From the NCBI GenBank assembly GCA_910587155.1, contig CAJULA010000012.1, positions 1 to 64,000 of the forward strand: a stretch of 64,000 nucleotides of DNA, in the 5' to 3' direction. The position numbers and the translations under genes were made by a program. Source of the stretch: an uncultured Lachnospiraceae bacterium (GTDB lineage Bacteria; Bacillota; Clostridia; Lachnospirales; Lachnospiraceae). Shown one piece after another: positions 34,120 to 42,118 of the stretch (positions are counted from its first letter, which is position 1; each line of letters begins with the position of its first letter). The notes below the pieces were generated by a model. That model saw only the letters and a list, made by a program, of their open reading frames with translations. It was not told where the DNA came from and ran no database searches.

Positions 34120-35255
34120 AATCAAATAGGAGTGCCCTGGGCATTATTTTCCCCAACAGTTATGATGCGTTGGTTCCGGAACTGGTAAATGTGCGTATGA
34201 TGGCTTCCATTCCTTTTGCCAGCCGTTACCGTCTGATTGACTTTATCTTATCGAGTATGACCCAGAGCAATATTCACAATATTTCGGTTATGGTTAATAA
34301 CAACTATCATTCCCTGATGGATCATCTCGATTCCGGTCGTGAATGGGATCTGGTGCGTAAGAACGGCGGTTTACATATCTTTCCTCCTTTTGCGGAGAAA
34401 GAATCCAAGCCTTATGTGGGCCGTGTAGGCGCAATCGCCGGTATTCTGGACTTTTTAAGAGATCAGAAAGAAGAGTATGTGGTCATAGCGGATACAAATG
34501 TGGTGGTGAACTTTGATTTCAAAGCACTGATCAAAGCACACATTGAAAAAGGCGCGGATGTTACCATTGCCTACAATGAGCAGGAATTCCCGGAGAGCCT
34601 GATGAAATCCCAGTCCAACGATAAAGGGTTCTATTATACCTTCAATATCGAGGACGGCCGCGTAACAAGGATTTTTGTGAATCCGAGAGAAGAAGGCGTA
34701 CAGAATTTCTCCATGAATATCTCCGTACTTCGCCGTGAACTGCTGATCGACCTGATCAATACGGCATTTGTGCATGGACAGGAGTATTTTGAAAGAGATG
34801 TATTGCTTCCCCGACTGAACAAGCTGAATGTACAGGCTTATAAATATGATGGTTATGTAGCGCGTATCAGCGATATCAAGAGCTATTTTGACGAGAATAT
34901 GAGGCTGCTGGATGATTATAATCTGGATGCTCTGTTCTCGGGACATGTCGTTTATACAAAGATCCGTGACGATACACCGACCAGGTATGTGGAAGGTGCA
35001 AAGGTACAGAACGTCATGGCTGCCGACGGTTGTCTGATTGAAGGCGATGTGGAAAACAGCGTGCTGTTCCGTGGTGTCAAAGTGGCTAAGGGTGCAAAAG
35101 TGAAAAACAGTATCCTGATGCAGGGAACCGTGATCGAGGCGGGCGCCAGCGTGGAATATCTGGTAGCGGACAAGAATGTCACGATCAGAGCCGGAAAAGA
35201 AATGAAAGGGACAGATACCTTCCCTGTTTATATCGCGAAATTCAGGACAGTGTAA
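34113..35255 (+). CDS. glgD: Glucose-1-phosphate adenylyltransferase regulatory subunit
   Basis: A 380-aa paralogue of GlgC. The nucleotide loop is altered (IIFPNSYDALVPELVNVRMM in place of GGxGxRL-KP), so it is not expected to be catalytic alone. It keeps the overall fold: SRYRLIDFILSSMTQSNIHN, YVVIADTNVVVNFDF and the C-terminal beta helix (VENSVLFRGVKVAKGAKVKN). GlgD binds GlgC and raises its activity. The start ATG 34113 lies inside the glgC 3' end with AGGCGGTGAAGAG upstream. The pair would be expressed from the glgC leader. Confidence 0.95.
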   Translation: MVKSNRSALGIIFPNSYDALVPELVNVRMMASIPFASRYRLIDFILSSMTQSNIHNISVMVNNNYHSLMDHLDSGREWDLVRKNGGLHIFPPFAEKESKPYVGRVGAIAGILDFLRDQKEEYVVIADTNVVVNFDFKALIKAHIEKGADVTIAYNEQEFPESLMKSQSNDKGFYYTFNIEDGRVTRIFVNPREEGVQNFSMNISVLRRELLIDLINTAFVHGQEYFERDVLLPRLNKLNVQAYKYDGYVARISDIKSYFDENMRLLDDYNLDALFSGHVVYTKIRDDTPTRYVEGAKVQNVMAADGCLIEGDVENSVLFRGVKVAKGAKVKNSILMQGTVIEAGASVEYLVADKNVTIRAGKEMKGTDTFPVYIAKFRTV

Positions 35256-35384
35256 GCGGCAGCACACCATAATGGCAGGCAGACCATTTGTATATGAAAC
35301 ATAAAAATATGACAGAGGCAGGAACGGGCGAACTCGTTTCTGCCTTGTTGTGTCAGAAGGGCTGCGAAAAAACGGAGGACCGAG

Positions 35385-36566
35385 ATGAGTAACAACTTTA
35401 ACTATTATACCCCGACAAGAGTGGTATTCGGAAAGGGGACGGAAGAACAGACAGGGGCGCTTGTGAAAGCGCAGGGCTGCAGAAAAGTATTGCTTCATTA
35501 TGGAAGCGGCAGTGCACGGAAAACAGGGCTGCTTGACCGGATTGAAAAAAGTCTGCAGGAGGCAGGGATTGCCTATGTGGAACTGGGAGGTGTGGTTCCC
35601 AATCCCAGGCTGTCTCTTGTGTATCAGGGGATTGCTCTGTGCAGAAAAGAAGGCGTCGACTTTATCCTGGCGGTGGGCGGAGGCAGTGTGATCGACTCGG
35701 CCAAAGCCATCGGATATGGCGTAGTCAATGAAGGGGATGTCTGGGAACTGTATGACCGGAAGAAACAGGCGACAGGATGCCTCCCCATCGGTGTGGTACT
35801 GACCATTGCGGCGGCGGGCAGCGAGATGAGCTCCTCCTGCGTGATCACAAAAGACGAGGGCGGTGTGAAACGGGGATATGCCAGTGATTATTGTCGGGCA
35901 AGATTTGCCATCATGAATCCGGAGCTGACGACGACCCTGCCTGACTATCAGACAGCCTGCGGCTGTACCGATATTCTGATGCATACGATGGAACGCTATT
36001 TCACAAACGGCGGACATATGGAGCTGACGGACAGTATCGCGGAAGGACTGATGCGTACGGTGCTGCGCAACGCGGAAATACTGCGTGACCATCCCGATGA
36101 TTATGAGGCACGGGCGGAAATCATGTGGGCGGGGAGCCTTTCCCACAACGATCTGACGGGATGCGGCATTCAGGAAAAAGATTTTGCCTCGCATGCGTTA
36201 GAGCATGAGATCGGCGGCATGTTTGATGTGGCGCATGGCGCGGGACTGGCAGCGGTCTGGGGAAGCTGGGCCAGATATGTATACATGAACTGTCTGGATC
36301 GCTTTGAGATGTTTGCTCTGCGGGTGATGGAAGTGGAGCCGGGCAGAGATGCACAGGAGACGGCGCTGCGCGGCATTGAGGCCATGGAGGCCTTTTACCG
36401 AAGGATCGGGATGCCGACCTCACTGCGTGAGCTGGGCATTGCGCCTACGGATGAGCAGCTTGTGGAGCTGGCAAGGAATTGCAGCATTGCCAGCGGCGGA
36501 AAGAAGGGTTCGGCAAAGGTACTGCAGGAGGCGGATATGCTGGCGATTTATCGTGCCAGTCTCTGA
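35385..36566 (+). CDS. Iron-containing alcohol dehydrogenase (butanol dehydrogenase-like)
   Basis: A 393-aa group III alcohol dehydrogenase. The start YYTPTRVVFGKGTEEQTG, the nucleotide site LAVGGGSVIDSAKAIGYG (GGGS, ~residues 96-113), GVVLTIAAAGSEMSSSCVI, and the metal-binding Asp/His set in CGCTDILMHTMERYF, ASHALEHEIGGMFDVAHGAG (~267-285) match the BdhA/YqhD-type enzymes. It reduces aldehydes with NAD(P)H in fermentation. It is monocistronic: the terminator-like repeat at 36586-36643 follows and the next gene is convergent. Confidence 0.93.
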   Translation: MSNNFNYYTPTRVVFGKGTEEQTGALVKAQGCRKVLLHYGSGSARKTGLLDRIEKSLQEAGIAYVELGGVVPNPRLSLVYQGIALCRKEGVDFILAVGGGSVIDSAKAIGYGVVNEGDVWELYDRKKQATGCLPIGVVLTIAAAGSEMSSSCVITKDEGGVKRGYASDYCRARFAIMNPELTTTLPDYQTACGCTDILMHTMERYFTNGGHMELTDSIAEGLMRTVLRNAEILRDHPDDYEARAEIMWAGSLSHNDLTGCGIQEKDFASHALEHEIGGMFDVAHGAGLAAVWGSWARYVYMNCLDRFEMFALRVMEVEPGRDAQETALRGIEAMEAFYRRIGMPTSLRELGIAPTDEQLVELARNCSIASGGKKGSAKVLQEADMLAIYRASL

Positions 36567-36585
36567 TTTCTGATGCTTCCGGCGC

Positions 36586-36643
36586 GGTAACAGAGCGATC
36601 GGAGACTTTACGGGGCCGCTGATCGCTCTGCTTCCCTGTTACC
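36586..36643. terminator. Long inverted repeat between convergent genes
   Basis: Inner arms CAGAGCGATC (36591-36600) and GATCGCTCTG (36621-36630), outer arms GGTAACAG (36586-36593) and CTGTTACC (36636-36643). It probably terminates the alcohol dehydrogenase and, from the other side, the rubredoxin-fusion gene. Confidence 0.6.
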
Positions 36644-36664
36644 TGTTATGTGTGTCCTTATTTT

Positions 36665-37279
36665 TTACTGTACTTTTTCAAAGTCGGAAGCGGGGTGCTT
36701 ACAGATCGGACAGATAAAGTCTGCCGGGAGTTGTTCGCCCTCATAAGTATAGCCGCAGACTTTACAGCGCCATATGGTTTTTCCGGTGCCCGAGGACGGC
36801 GCAGGCTTTGGTTTGATGGAAGACTGGTAATAGGCATAGGTAGCCGAAGGAATTTCCGATAATACATCCATATCGGTTACGGCGGCGAGAAAGAGTGTGT
36901 GGCTTCCCAAGTCTATGGACGTTTCCACCGTGGCACTGATATAACCGTTGGTGCCGGCAGTGATGTAATAAAGGCCATTGCCGCTGCGCCGGCAGTCTGA
37001 GAAGTCGGCAAATTTATCCACGGTGCGGCCGGATTGAAAACCGAAACGGCGGAAGAGATCAAAGCCGGCAGCTTCGCTGAGGATAGAAATATTGAAGGTT
37101 TTGCTTTTCAGAATCAGTTCCTGCGTAAAATTGGCTTTGTTTACGGCAATACTGATTCGATTTGGTTCAGAAGTGACTTGTCCGGCAGTATTGATAATAC
37201 AGCCGCTGTCTCTGCCCTCAAACGCAGAGGTAAGGACAAATAAGCCATAGGTAAGATTGTACATTGTTTTAGGATTCAT
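36665..37279 (-). CDS. Flavin reductase-rubredoxin fusion (high-molecular-weight rubredoxin)
   Basis: A 204-aa two-domain redox protein. Residues 1-150 are an FMN-binding flavin reductase-like domain (LTYGLFVLTSAFEGRDSGCI, INTAGQVTSEPNRISIAVNK, FNISILSEAA). Residues ~165-204 are a rubredoxin with iron ligands in WRCKVCGYTYEG and FICPICKHPASDFE. The fusion passes electrons from NADH through FMN and rubredoxin to flavodiiron oxygen reductases, protecting anaerobes. A PerR-type operator lies ~50 bases upstream between the promoter and gene, so induction by peroxide or oxygen is expected. Confidence 0.93.
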   Translation of the reverse strand: MNPKTMYNLTYGLFVLTSAFEGRDSGCIINTAGQVTSEPNRISIAVNKANFTQELILKSKTFNISILSEAAGFDLFRRFGFQSGRTVDKFADFSDCRRSGNGLYYITAGTNGYISATVETSIDLGSHTLFLAAVTDMDVLSEIPSATYAYYQSSIKPKPAPSSGTGKTIWRCKVCGYTYEGEQLPADFICPICKHPASDFEKVQ

Positions 37280-37329
37280 AAGCGTTCTCCTTGCTTTTCA
37301 ATAGAATAGTTTCTTCCTGACATATAGTA

Positions 37330-37371
37330 TTAGAATGATTCTAATTTTAATACGTTTGTGGGAAATGTCAA
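37330..37371 (-). promoter_or_regulatory. Promoter with PerR-type operator for the flavin reductase-rubredoxin gene
   Basis: On the minus strand TTGACA (37371-37366), 16 bases, TAAAAT (37349-37344), followed at once by the perfect 7-1-7 palindrome TTAGAATCATTCTAA (37344-37330). The operator overlaps the -10 edge and the transcription start, an ideal place for repression. The same arrangement occurs before the perR-like gene. Confidence 0.85.
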
Positions 37372-37450
37372 GAGATGCAAAACCGATGGAGAAATGTTTG
37401 CGATTTCGTATGGTAATCAGCAATATTGTGGAGAGAGGTGACAGAACAGT

Positions 37451-37735
37451 ATGATCCAGACATATGACTGGATATTTTATGCCAGGAATCATCCGGACTA
37501 TCGAAGACAGATCGAGCAGGCAATCTCTGATACCAGGGATCGGGAATTGACTTTCAGGAAGACACATCGCATGAAATTTGACGGAAAAAGTCAGACGATC
37601 ATTGTGCAGCCCTACGCTGCAGACATTGCTCTGTCATGGAAGATTGTACCTGCGAGGCTGACATACAGAGCCGTCAGACTGATGCTGAACGACAAGTTTG
37701 AGGAGCTGCGGGAAGATGATATATGCCTGTTATAA
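37451..37735 (+). CDS. Hypothetical 94-aa protein
   Basis: A basic-to-neutral small protein (IQTYDWIFYARNHPDYRRQI, ELTFRKTHRMKFDGKS, DIALSWKIVPARLTYRAVRL). It has no signal peptide, membrane helix or Cys motif. GGAGAGAGGTG precedes ATG 37451. I do not recognise the family. It is divergent from the rubredoxin fusion and 75 bases before the MFS transporter on the same strand. Confidence 0.5.
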   Translation: MIQTYDWIFYARNHPDYRRQIEQAISDTRDRELTFRKTHRMKFDGKSQTIIVQPYAADIALSWKIVPARLTYRAVRLMLNDKFEELREDDICLL

Positions 37736-37810
37736 TGACAATGACTTCTTTGCAGTGTCCGGTGTGGAAACGGAAGAAGTGTGGAAATTTGACCTGGGAG
37801 GATGGAAAGA

Positions 37811-38989
37811 ATGCTGCAAGCTGTAAAAACAAAATATGAGCATACGATCTATGCGGGTTATATCGGGTATATCACGCAGGCGATCGTGAATAATTTTGCG
37901 CCGCTTCTGTTTCTGACGTTTGGCAGGGATTATGGGCTGACGCTGGATCAGATCACGCTGATCACCACGGTGAATTTTCTCATACAGCTGTGTGTTGATC
38001 TGCTGTCTGCAAAGCTGATGGACAGGATCGGCTATCGCAGAGGAATTATCGGGGCACATTTGTTTGCGGCCGTTGGTCTGGCGGGTATGGCTTTTCTGCC
38101 GGATCTGGCGCCGAGTCCCTATATGGGACTGATGATATCGGTGGTACTGTATGCCATCGGGGGCGGTATTATTGAGGTGTTGATCAGTCCCATTATCGAA
38201 GCCTGTCCCACGGAAAAAAAGGAAGCGGCCATGAGCCTGCTGCATTCCTTTTATTGTTGGGGCCATGTGTCGGTAGTATTGATTTCCACCGCTTTTTTCA
38301 GGCTGTGCGGTGTGCAGAACTGGAAAATCATGGCGTGCATCTGGGCACTGGTGCCGCTCTTCAATCTGTTTTATTTTTCTCTGGTGCCGCTGTATCCCAT
38401 TGCGGCGGATGCGGAGGAATTGTCTTTGGGCGGCCTGCTGGGGCAGAAGGTGTTCTGGCTGTTTATGGTAATCATGGTGTGCGCAGGAGCTTCCGAGCAG
38501 GCGATGAGCCAATGGGCGTCTGCCTTTGCGGAATCCGGGCTGCAGGTATCCAAGACAGTGGGCGATCTGGCCGGTCCCTGCGCTTTTGCCGTGCTGATGG
38601 GGACTTCCCGGGCATTGTATGCGAAATACAGCGAGAAATTGCCGCTGAAAAAATTTATGAAATTAAGTGCGGTGCTCTGTATTTTCTGTTATATTGTGGC
38701 TGCTTTTTCAGGACAGGCAGTGGTCGGTCTGCTGGGATGTGCTTTGTGCGGGTTTTCGGTGGGGATTTTCTGGCCGGGAACGTTCAGTGTGGCAGCGGGA
38801 CGTCTGCCGGGCGGCGGAACGGCTATGTATGCGCTGATGGCGCTGGCCGGAGATGTGGGTTGTTCCTTTGGACCGACTGTGGTGGGGCTGACCGCCAGTG
38901 CTTTCGGCGGTAATCTGAAAAGCGGGCTGACGATGGCAATGGTTTTTCCGATTCTGATTTTGCTGGGGATCTGTATGCTGAAAGAGTAA
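37811..38989 (+). CDS. Major facilitator superfamily transporter
   Basis: A 392-aa inner-membrane carrier with about 12 predicted helices (e.g. GYIGYITQAIVNNFAPLLFL, LMISVVLYAIGGGIIEVLIS, VFWLFMVIMVCAGASEQAM, AMYALMALAGDVGCSFGP). The loop after helix 2 has AKLMDRIGYRRGI, the MFS motif A (GxLaDRxGRRxx) in variant form. Substrate unknown; the pattern suits the sugar/FucP-like or drug carriers. ATG 37811 is preferred over 37802 because GGGAGG (37796-37801) is directly adjacent to 37802 but well spaced from 37811. A strong terminator follows. Confidence 0.85.
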   Translation: MLQAVKTKYEHTIYAGYIGYITQAIVNNFAPLLFLTFGRDYGLTLDQITLITTVNFLIQLCVDLLSAKLMDRIGYRRGIIGAHLFAAVGLAGMAFLPDLAPSPYMGLMISVVLYAIGGGIIEVLISPIIEACPTEKKEAAMSLLHSFYCWGHVSVVLISTAFFRLCGVQNWKIMACIWALVPLFNLFYFSLVPLYPIAADAEELSLGGLLGQKVFWLFMVIMVCAGASEQAMSQWASAFAESGLQVSKTVGDLAGPCAFAVLMGTSRALYAKYSEKLPLKKFMKLSAVLCIFCYIVAAFSGQAVVGLLGCALCGFSVGIFWPGTFSVAAGRLPGGGTAMYALMALAGDVGCSFGPTVVGLTASAFGGNLKSGLTMAMVFPILILLGICMLKE

Positions 38990-38992
38990 AAG

Positions 38993-39031
38993 GAGATGCC
39001 TGCTCTGGCCATGGGCCGGAGCAGGCATCTC
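38993..39031. terminator. Terminator hairpin after the MFS gene
   Basis: GAGATGCCTGCTC (38993-39005) pairs perfectly with GAGCAGGCATCTC (39019-39031), loop 13, followed by TTCGTC. It lies between convergent genes and probably serves both. Confidence 0.75.
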
Positions 39032-39074
39032 TTCGTCAACGAGGAAACAAACGCCTGATGAGAGAAGCGGGTGT

Positions 39075-40508
39075 TTATTCAAAAACCCGGATCTGTGCAT
39101 TTGTCAGAGTGTTGATGAGGTGGATCAGTGTTTCAAAATCAGAGATCAGTTCTTTGGAGCAGGTGTTTGCTTTTTCATATATTGTATGACATTTTTCCAG
39201 GTGCCCTTCGCGGATGGCGGAAATCATTTCTGTACCGCAGGAATGGAAGGCCTGATGCTTGCTGTCAATGCCATTCCAGATCTCCAGTACTTTTGGATTT
39301 ACGGGTTTAAAAGCATGGTAAAAATGACCGAGGCCGCATTTTGTGCAGTCTGTCTGTAATATTTCCACTTTTCCGCTCTGTGCCATATTCTTTAACGTGC
39401 GCAGCCAGTTTTGGTGTGCGTCGATTGCGATATTGAGGCAGTTTAAGAGTATCTGATTGTCCGGCATATAAAAAGGATCTTTCGCCATCCCGCCCATAAT
39501 TTTGGCAGATTCGTCCAGTTGCTTTTCTATGTTTTTAGAAGGTAAGACAAGTTCTGCCACGGAATGGCTGGAATCTGCCAGGGAATCGGCATTTTCCGTC
39601 AGGTTTTGGCATTGCTCATTCACGTATTGCATCTGGTGGTTTAATTCGTTCATGGAACTGCTGATTTCTTCACTGACAGCCGCCAGCGAAGTCACGGAGT
39701 CTGCGATATGATCCATGCCTTTGCGGTTGTTTCTGGTAATCTCCCATGCCTTTTGTATTTCTTCATCAATATGTTCCAGTTCGCTCACAGTTGTATCCAC
39801 GCTGGCCGAGCTTTTGCGGGAGGCGGTCTGGATGCTGTTGACAAAGGTGCCCATACGTCCTGTCAGCGCCTTTGTTTCATCCGCAAGTTCCCGGATTTCC
39901 TCTGCGACAACGGCGAATCCGCGTCCGGCTTCTCCTGCGCGCGCCGCTTCTATGGATGCGTTCAGTGCCAGAAGATTGGTCTGGGCAGATATGGAATTAA
40001 TTGCCGCAATCGCATCATTCATATTCTGGATGATATCGAGCAGTCCATAGATATCAGCTTTCATCTCTCTGGCGGTGGAAATCACATCAGCCGACAGTTC
40101 GGTGATGGAAGTGAATTCTGATTCACAGTGACGGATATCTTCCATGATTTTTCCGGATTCATCGGATACTTCGATGATCGTGGAAGTCAGGTTTTCGTGT
40201 GTTTTTGCAATATCTGTCGTAATGCCGACAGTGGCCTGGGATGATTTTCCTATCGTTTGCACGGCCGCTGAAATTGAGGTGCTGATCTGCTCAATTGCCT
40301 CCACATTGGCTTCCAGTGTCAGATCCGTGGAACTCATTTGCATGACGGCATCCATGGTTTTGGTAACTGTTTGCTCGAATTCTTTTCGTCCATTTAGCAA
40401 TCGGCGGTGGATATTGTTGAGTTCTCCGCCAGATGACTCATAGTCCATAGGTCGAAGTTCTGAAATGGCCTGGATGGCGTTGTCAAAATACTTTTTTCTG
40501 ATCTTCAT
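39075..40508 (-). CDS. Soluble chemoreceptor with C-terminal zinc-binding (CZB) domain
   Basis: A 477-aa cytosolic chemotaxis protein without membrane helices. The signalling tip is AAINSISAQTNLLALNASIE then AARAGEAGRGFAVVAEEIR (~residues 167-205). The C-terminal ~130 residues are a CZB domain: IAIDAHQNWLRTL, TDCTKCGLGHFYHAFKP and KHQAFHSCGTEMI, with the conserved His/Cys ligands. CZB chemoreceptors sense zinc and, through the zinc-bound Cys, hypochlorous acid. Its start overlaps the stop of the perR-like gene by 4 bases (ATGA), so both are made from the PerR-box promoter. This ties redox sensing to motility. Confidence 0.9.
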   Translation of the reverse strand: MKIRKKYFDNAIQAISELRPMDYESSGGELNNIHRRLLNGRKEFEQTVTKTMDAVMQMSSTDLTLEANVEAIEQISTSISAAVQTIGKSSQATVGITTDIAKTHENLTSTIIEVSDESGKIMEDIRHCESEFTSITELSADVISTAREMKADIYGLLDIIQNMNDAIAAINSISAQTNLLALNASIEAARAGEAGRGFAVVAEEIRELADETKALTGRMGTFVNSIQTASRKSSASVDTTVSELEHIDEEIQKAWEITRNNRKGMDHIADSVTSLAAVSEEISSSMNELNHQMQYVNEQCQNLTENADSLADSSHSVAELVLPSKNIEKQLDESAKIMGGMAKDPFYMPDNQILLNCLNIAIDAHQNWLRTLKNMAQSGKVEILQTDCTKCGLGHFYHAFKPVNPKVLEIWNGIDSKHQAFHSCGTEMISAIREGHLEKCHTIYEKANTCSKELISDFETLIHLINTLTNAQIRVFE

Positions 40509-40885
40509 GATTCTTCACCTTCATTTTCTTTTTTGGAACATTCATCGCAGATATAACTGATTTTCAGATCATAGGAAAGCATGGGGATACCTAACTGGCT
40601 TTGCAGTTTTTCTGTCAGATCTTCGAGCAGGATATCCGACAGCTTTCCGCATTTCCGGCAGATAAGATGATCATGCCGGACAATCTTGTCATAGCGGTCG
40701 GGGTATCCTTCCACGGAAAGTTTCCGGATCAGTCCCTCTTTATACAAATACGACAGATTGTTATAAACGGTAGCCAATACGACAGTCTTATTTTTTTCTT
40801 TTAACTGCAGGTAAATCTGCTCCGCTGTCAAATGCGAATCGGAGTCATTGATGATATCTAAAATAGATCTGGCATTTTTTGTCAT
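40505..40885 (-). CDS. Fur-family repressor, PerR type
   Basis: A 126-aa metalloregulator. N-terminal winged helix (HLTAEQIYLQLKEKN, TVVLATVYNNLSYLYKEGLI), then the regulatory site. Candidate PerR metal ligands are His18, Asp66, His71, His73 and Asp84, close to the His-Asp-His-His-Asp set of Bacillus PerR, and two CxxC pairs (CRKC 76-79, CDEC 113-116) hold structural zinc. The usual Fur/PerR N-terminus is ~15 residues longer. It is transcribed from a promoter carrying its own 7-1-7 operator, so autoregulation is likely, and is coupled to the CZB chemoreceptor. Fur rather than PerR identity cannot be fully excluded without tests. Confidence 0.88.
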   Translation of the reverse strand: MTKNARSILDIINDSDSHLTAEQIYLQLKEKNKTVVLATVYNNLSYLYKEGLIRKLSVEGYPDRYDKIVRHDHLICRKCGKLSDILLEDLTEKLQSQLGIPMLSYDLKISYICDECSKKENEGEES

Positions 40886-40920
40886 GATTCCCTTTCTTTA
40901 TCAAAATGAAATGGCAATAT

Positions 40921-40962
40921 TTAGAATTATTCTAATTCTAACATTTTTGCGCAGATTGTCAA
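40921..40962 (-). promoter_or_regulatory. Promoter with PerR-type operator for the perR-chemoreceptor operon
   Basis: On the minus strand TTGACA (40962-40957), 16 bases, TAGAAT (40940-40935), then the perfect 7-1-7 palindrome TTAGAATAATTCTAA (40935-40921), 36 bases before the start codon. Geometry is identical to the site at 37330-37371. Confidence 0.88.
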
Positions 40963-41099
40963 GAAATGATTTTCGCCAGCAGTCCTGCCAGGAGAGCGGA
41001 AAATTGTTGTGGTGTGTAATCTCCGGTTCGCGGCAGGCCTTTTTCTACGATGGAAGATTCCTTACTTAATACAATCCGCTGTTCATTGCCTTGTCATCG

Positions 41100-41177
41100 T
41101 TATCCCTTTACTGCACCGCCGGAGAGGAGTGATACAAACTGGGGCACCGCGATGGTGGCGATAAAGGGGGTACGCCA
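41100..41177 (-). pseudogene. Scrap of a sugar ABC-transporter permease
   Basis: A 25-residue stretch reads RTPFIATIAVPQFVSLLSGG and is closed by stops on both sides. IAVPQFVSLL is typical of a MalF-type permease membrane helix. It is too short to be more than debris. The remaining 41-kb gap (40963-41340) shows nothing else that I can support. Confidence 0.3.
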
Positions 41178-41340
41178 TCATTTGGGCACTTTTGTTTTTG
41201 TCTGTTTAAGAGCAGAGATAATAAAATGCCGCCTACATATGTCAAAAAGAGAGGAAATGCAATAGAAAATGCATAGGTTCTTTTCGCGTGGGAACAATGA
41301 AAAGGAATACAAACGGTCTTCACAAAATTTTCACATAATT

Positions 41341-41383
41341 TTAGCACTCACCTGTTGACAGTGCTAATAATATATGATATAGT
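41341..41383 (+). promoter_or_regulatory. CIRCE operator overlapping a sigma-A promoter
   Basis: TTAGCACTC (41341-41349), 9 bases, CAGTGCTAA (41359-41367): the HrcA-binding CIRCE element with one mismatch (consensus GAGTGCTAA). It overlaps the -35 of a promoter TTGACA (41355-41360), 17 bases, TATAGT (41378-41383). The hsp20 start is 58 bases further on. Confidence 0.9.
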
Positions 41384-41440
41384 TCATATAGAACAAAGAT
41401 AACAAATAAAACAAGCAAACAAAAAAAGGAGAGATGATAT

Positions 41441-41872
41441 ATGTTGATGCCGAGTATTTTCAGAGAGAACTTATTGGATGATTTCTTCGGATATCCATTC
41501 CGCGGACAGAGTTATGATTCCGGTATGAATGAGATGATGAAGACCGACGTCAGGGACATGGGGGATACCTATGAGATGAGCATGAGCCTGCCGGGTGTAA
41601 AGAAGGAGGATATCAGAGCCGAGATAAAGGATGGCTATCTGACCGTCAGTGCTTCTTCCAACACGGAAAAGGATGAGAAGGATGGTCAGGGCAAATACAT
41701 CCGCCGGGAACGGTATCTGGGCTCCTGCAGCAGGAGCTTCTATGTAGGCAGAGAAGTGACGCAGGAGGATATCAAAGCAAAATTTACGGATGGTATTCTG
41801 ACACTGGTAATTCCCAGAAAAGAGGCTGCGCCTGCGGTGGAAGAGAATAAATATATCGCCATCGAGGGCTGA
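41441..41872 (+). CDS. Small heat-shock protein, Hsp20/alpha-crystallin family
   Basis: A 143-aa ATP-independent chaperone that holds unfolding proteins. N-terminal arm (MLMPSIFRENLLDDFFGYPF), then the alpha-crystallin domain: TDVRDMGDTYEMSMSLPGVK (~residues 35-54), IRAEIKDGYLTVSAS, RRERYLGSCSRSFYV and the closing AKFTDGILTLVIPRKE (GxLxxxxPK-like), ending in a short tail with the IAI anchoring motif. AAAGGAGAG lies before ATG 41441. The CIRCE element and promoter upstream indicate HrcA-controlled heat induction. It is monocistronic with a strong terminator. Confidence 0.95.
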   Translation: MLMPSIFRENLLDDFFGYPFRGQSYDSGMNEMMKTDVRDMGDTYEMSMSLPGVKKEDIRAEIKDGYLTVSASSNTEKDEKDGQGKYIRRERYLGSCSRSFYVGREVTQEDIKAKFTDGILTLVIPRKEAAPAVEENKYIAIEG

Positions 41873-41894
41873 TCGCCAGGCCAGGAAGAAGATG

Positions 41895-41935
41895 AGAGGC
41901 AAAAGCTTTACAGACAGGGGCTTTTGCCTCTGTTT
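41895..41935 (+). terminator. Rho-independent terminator after hsp20
   Basis: AGAGGCAAAAGC (41895-41906) pairs perfectly with GCTTTTGCCTCT (41920-41931), followed by GTTTTG. Confidence 0.8.
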
Positions 41936-41983
41936 TGCTGTGCTGACCGTCTTGTATCAATACGGCAGACTGCGTATAATACT

Positions 41984-42045
41984 AAGGAAGTGCTGATTAA
42001 ATCAGCACTTCCTTGGAGCCTCCGGCGGATGCGCACGGATTTGCA
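41984..42045 (-). repeat. Dispersed palindromic repeat, copy 4 (complete, inverted)
   Basis: AAGGAAGTGCTGATT (41984-41998) and ATCAGCACTTCCTT (42001-42014) are followed by GGAGCCTCCGGCGGATGCGC, the reverse complement of the lead of copy 3. It lies between the hsp20 terminator and the aminopeptidase start. Confidence 0.75.
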
Positions 42046-42118
42046 AAGGAAAATGCTGCTTCGCAGCGCAAATCCGGCGCGGGAAAGTAACGGGAAGGCG
42101 CGCGGAAGGGAGAAAAAG

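Noticed and set aside
34455..36194. Long minus-strand open frame of 579 codons opposite glgD and the alcohol dehydrogenase
   Set aside because: It is antisense to two clear enzymes, has no domain-like sequence and arises from the codon bias of the real genes. Similar shadows at 11152-12066, 12115-13155, 23379-24338 and 45040-46383 were dropped for the same reason.
41924..42118. Upstream extension of the M18 aminopeptidase
   Set aside because: The added 65 codons run through the hsp20 terminator and palindromic repeat copy 4. ATG 42119 has its own ribosome site and fits the family start.
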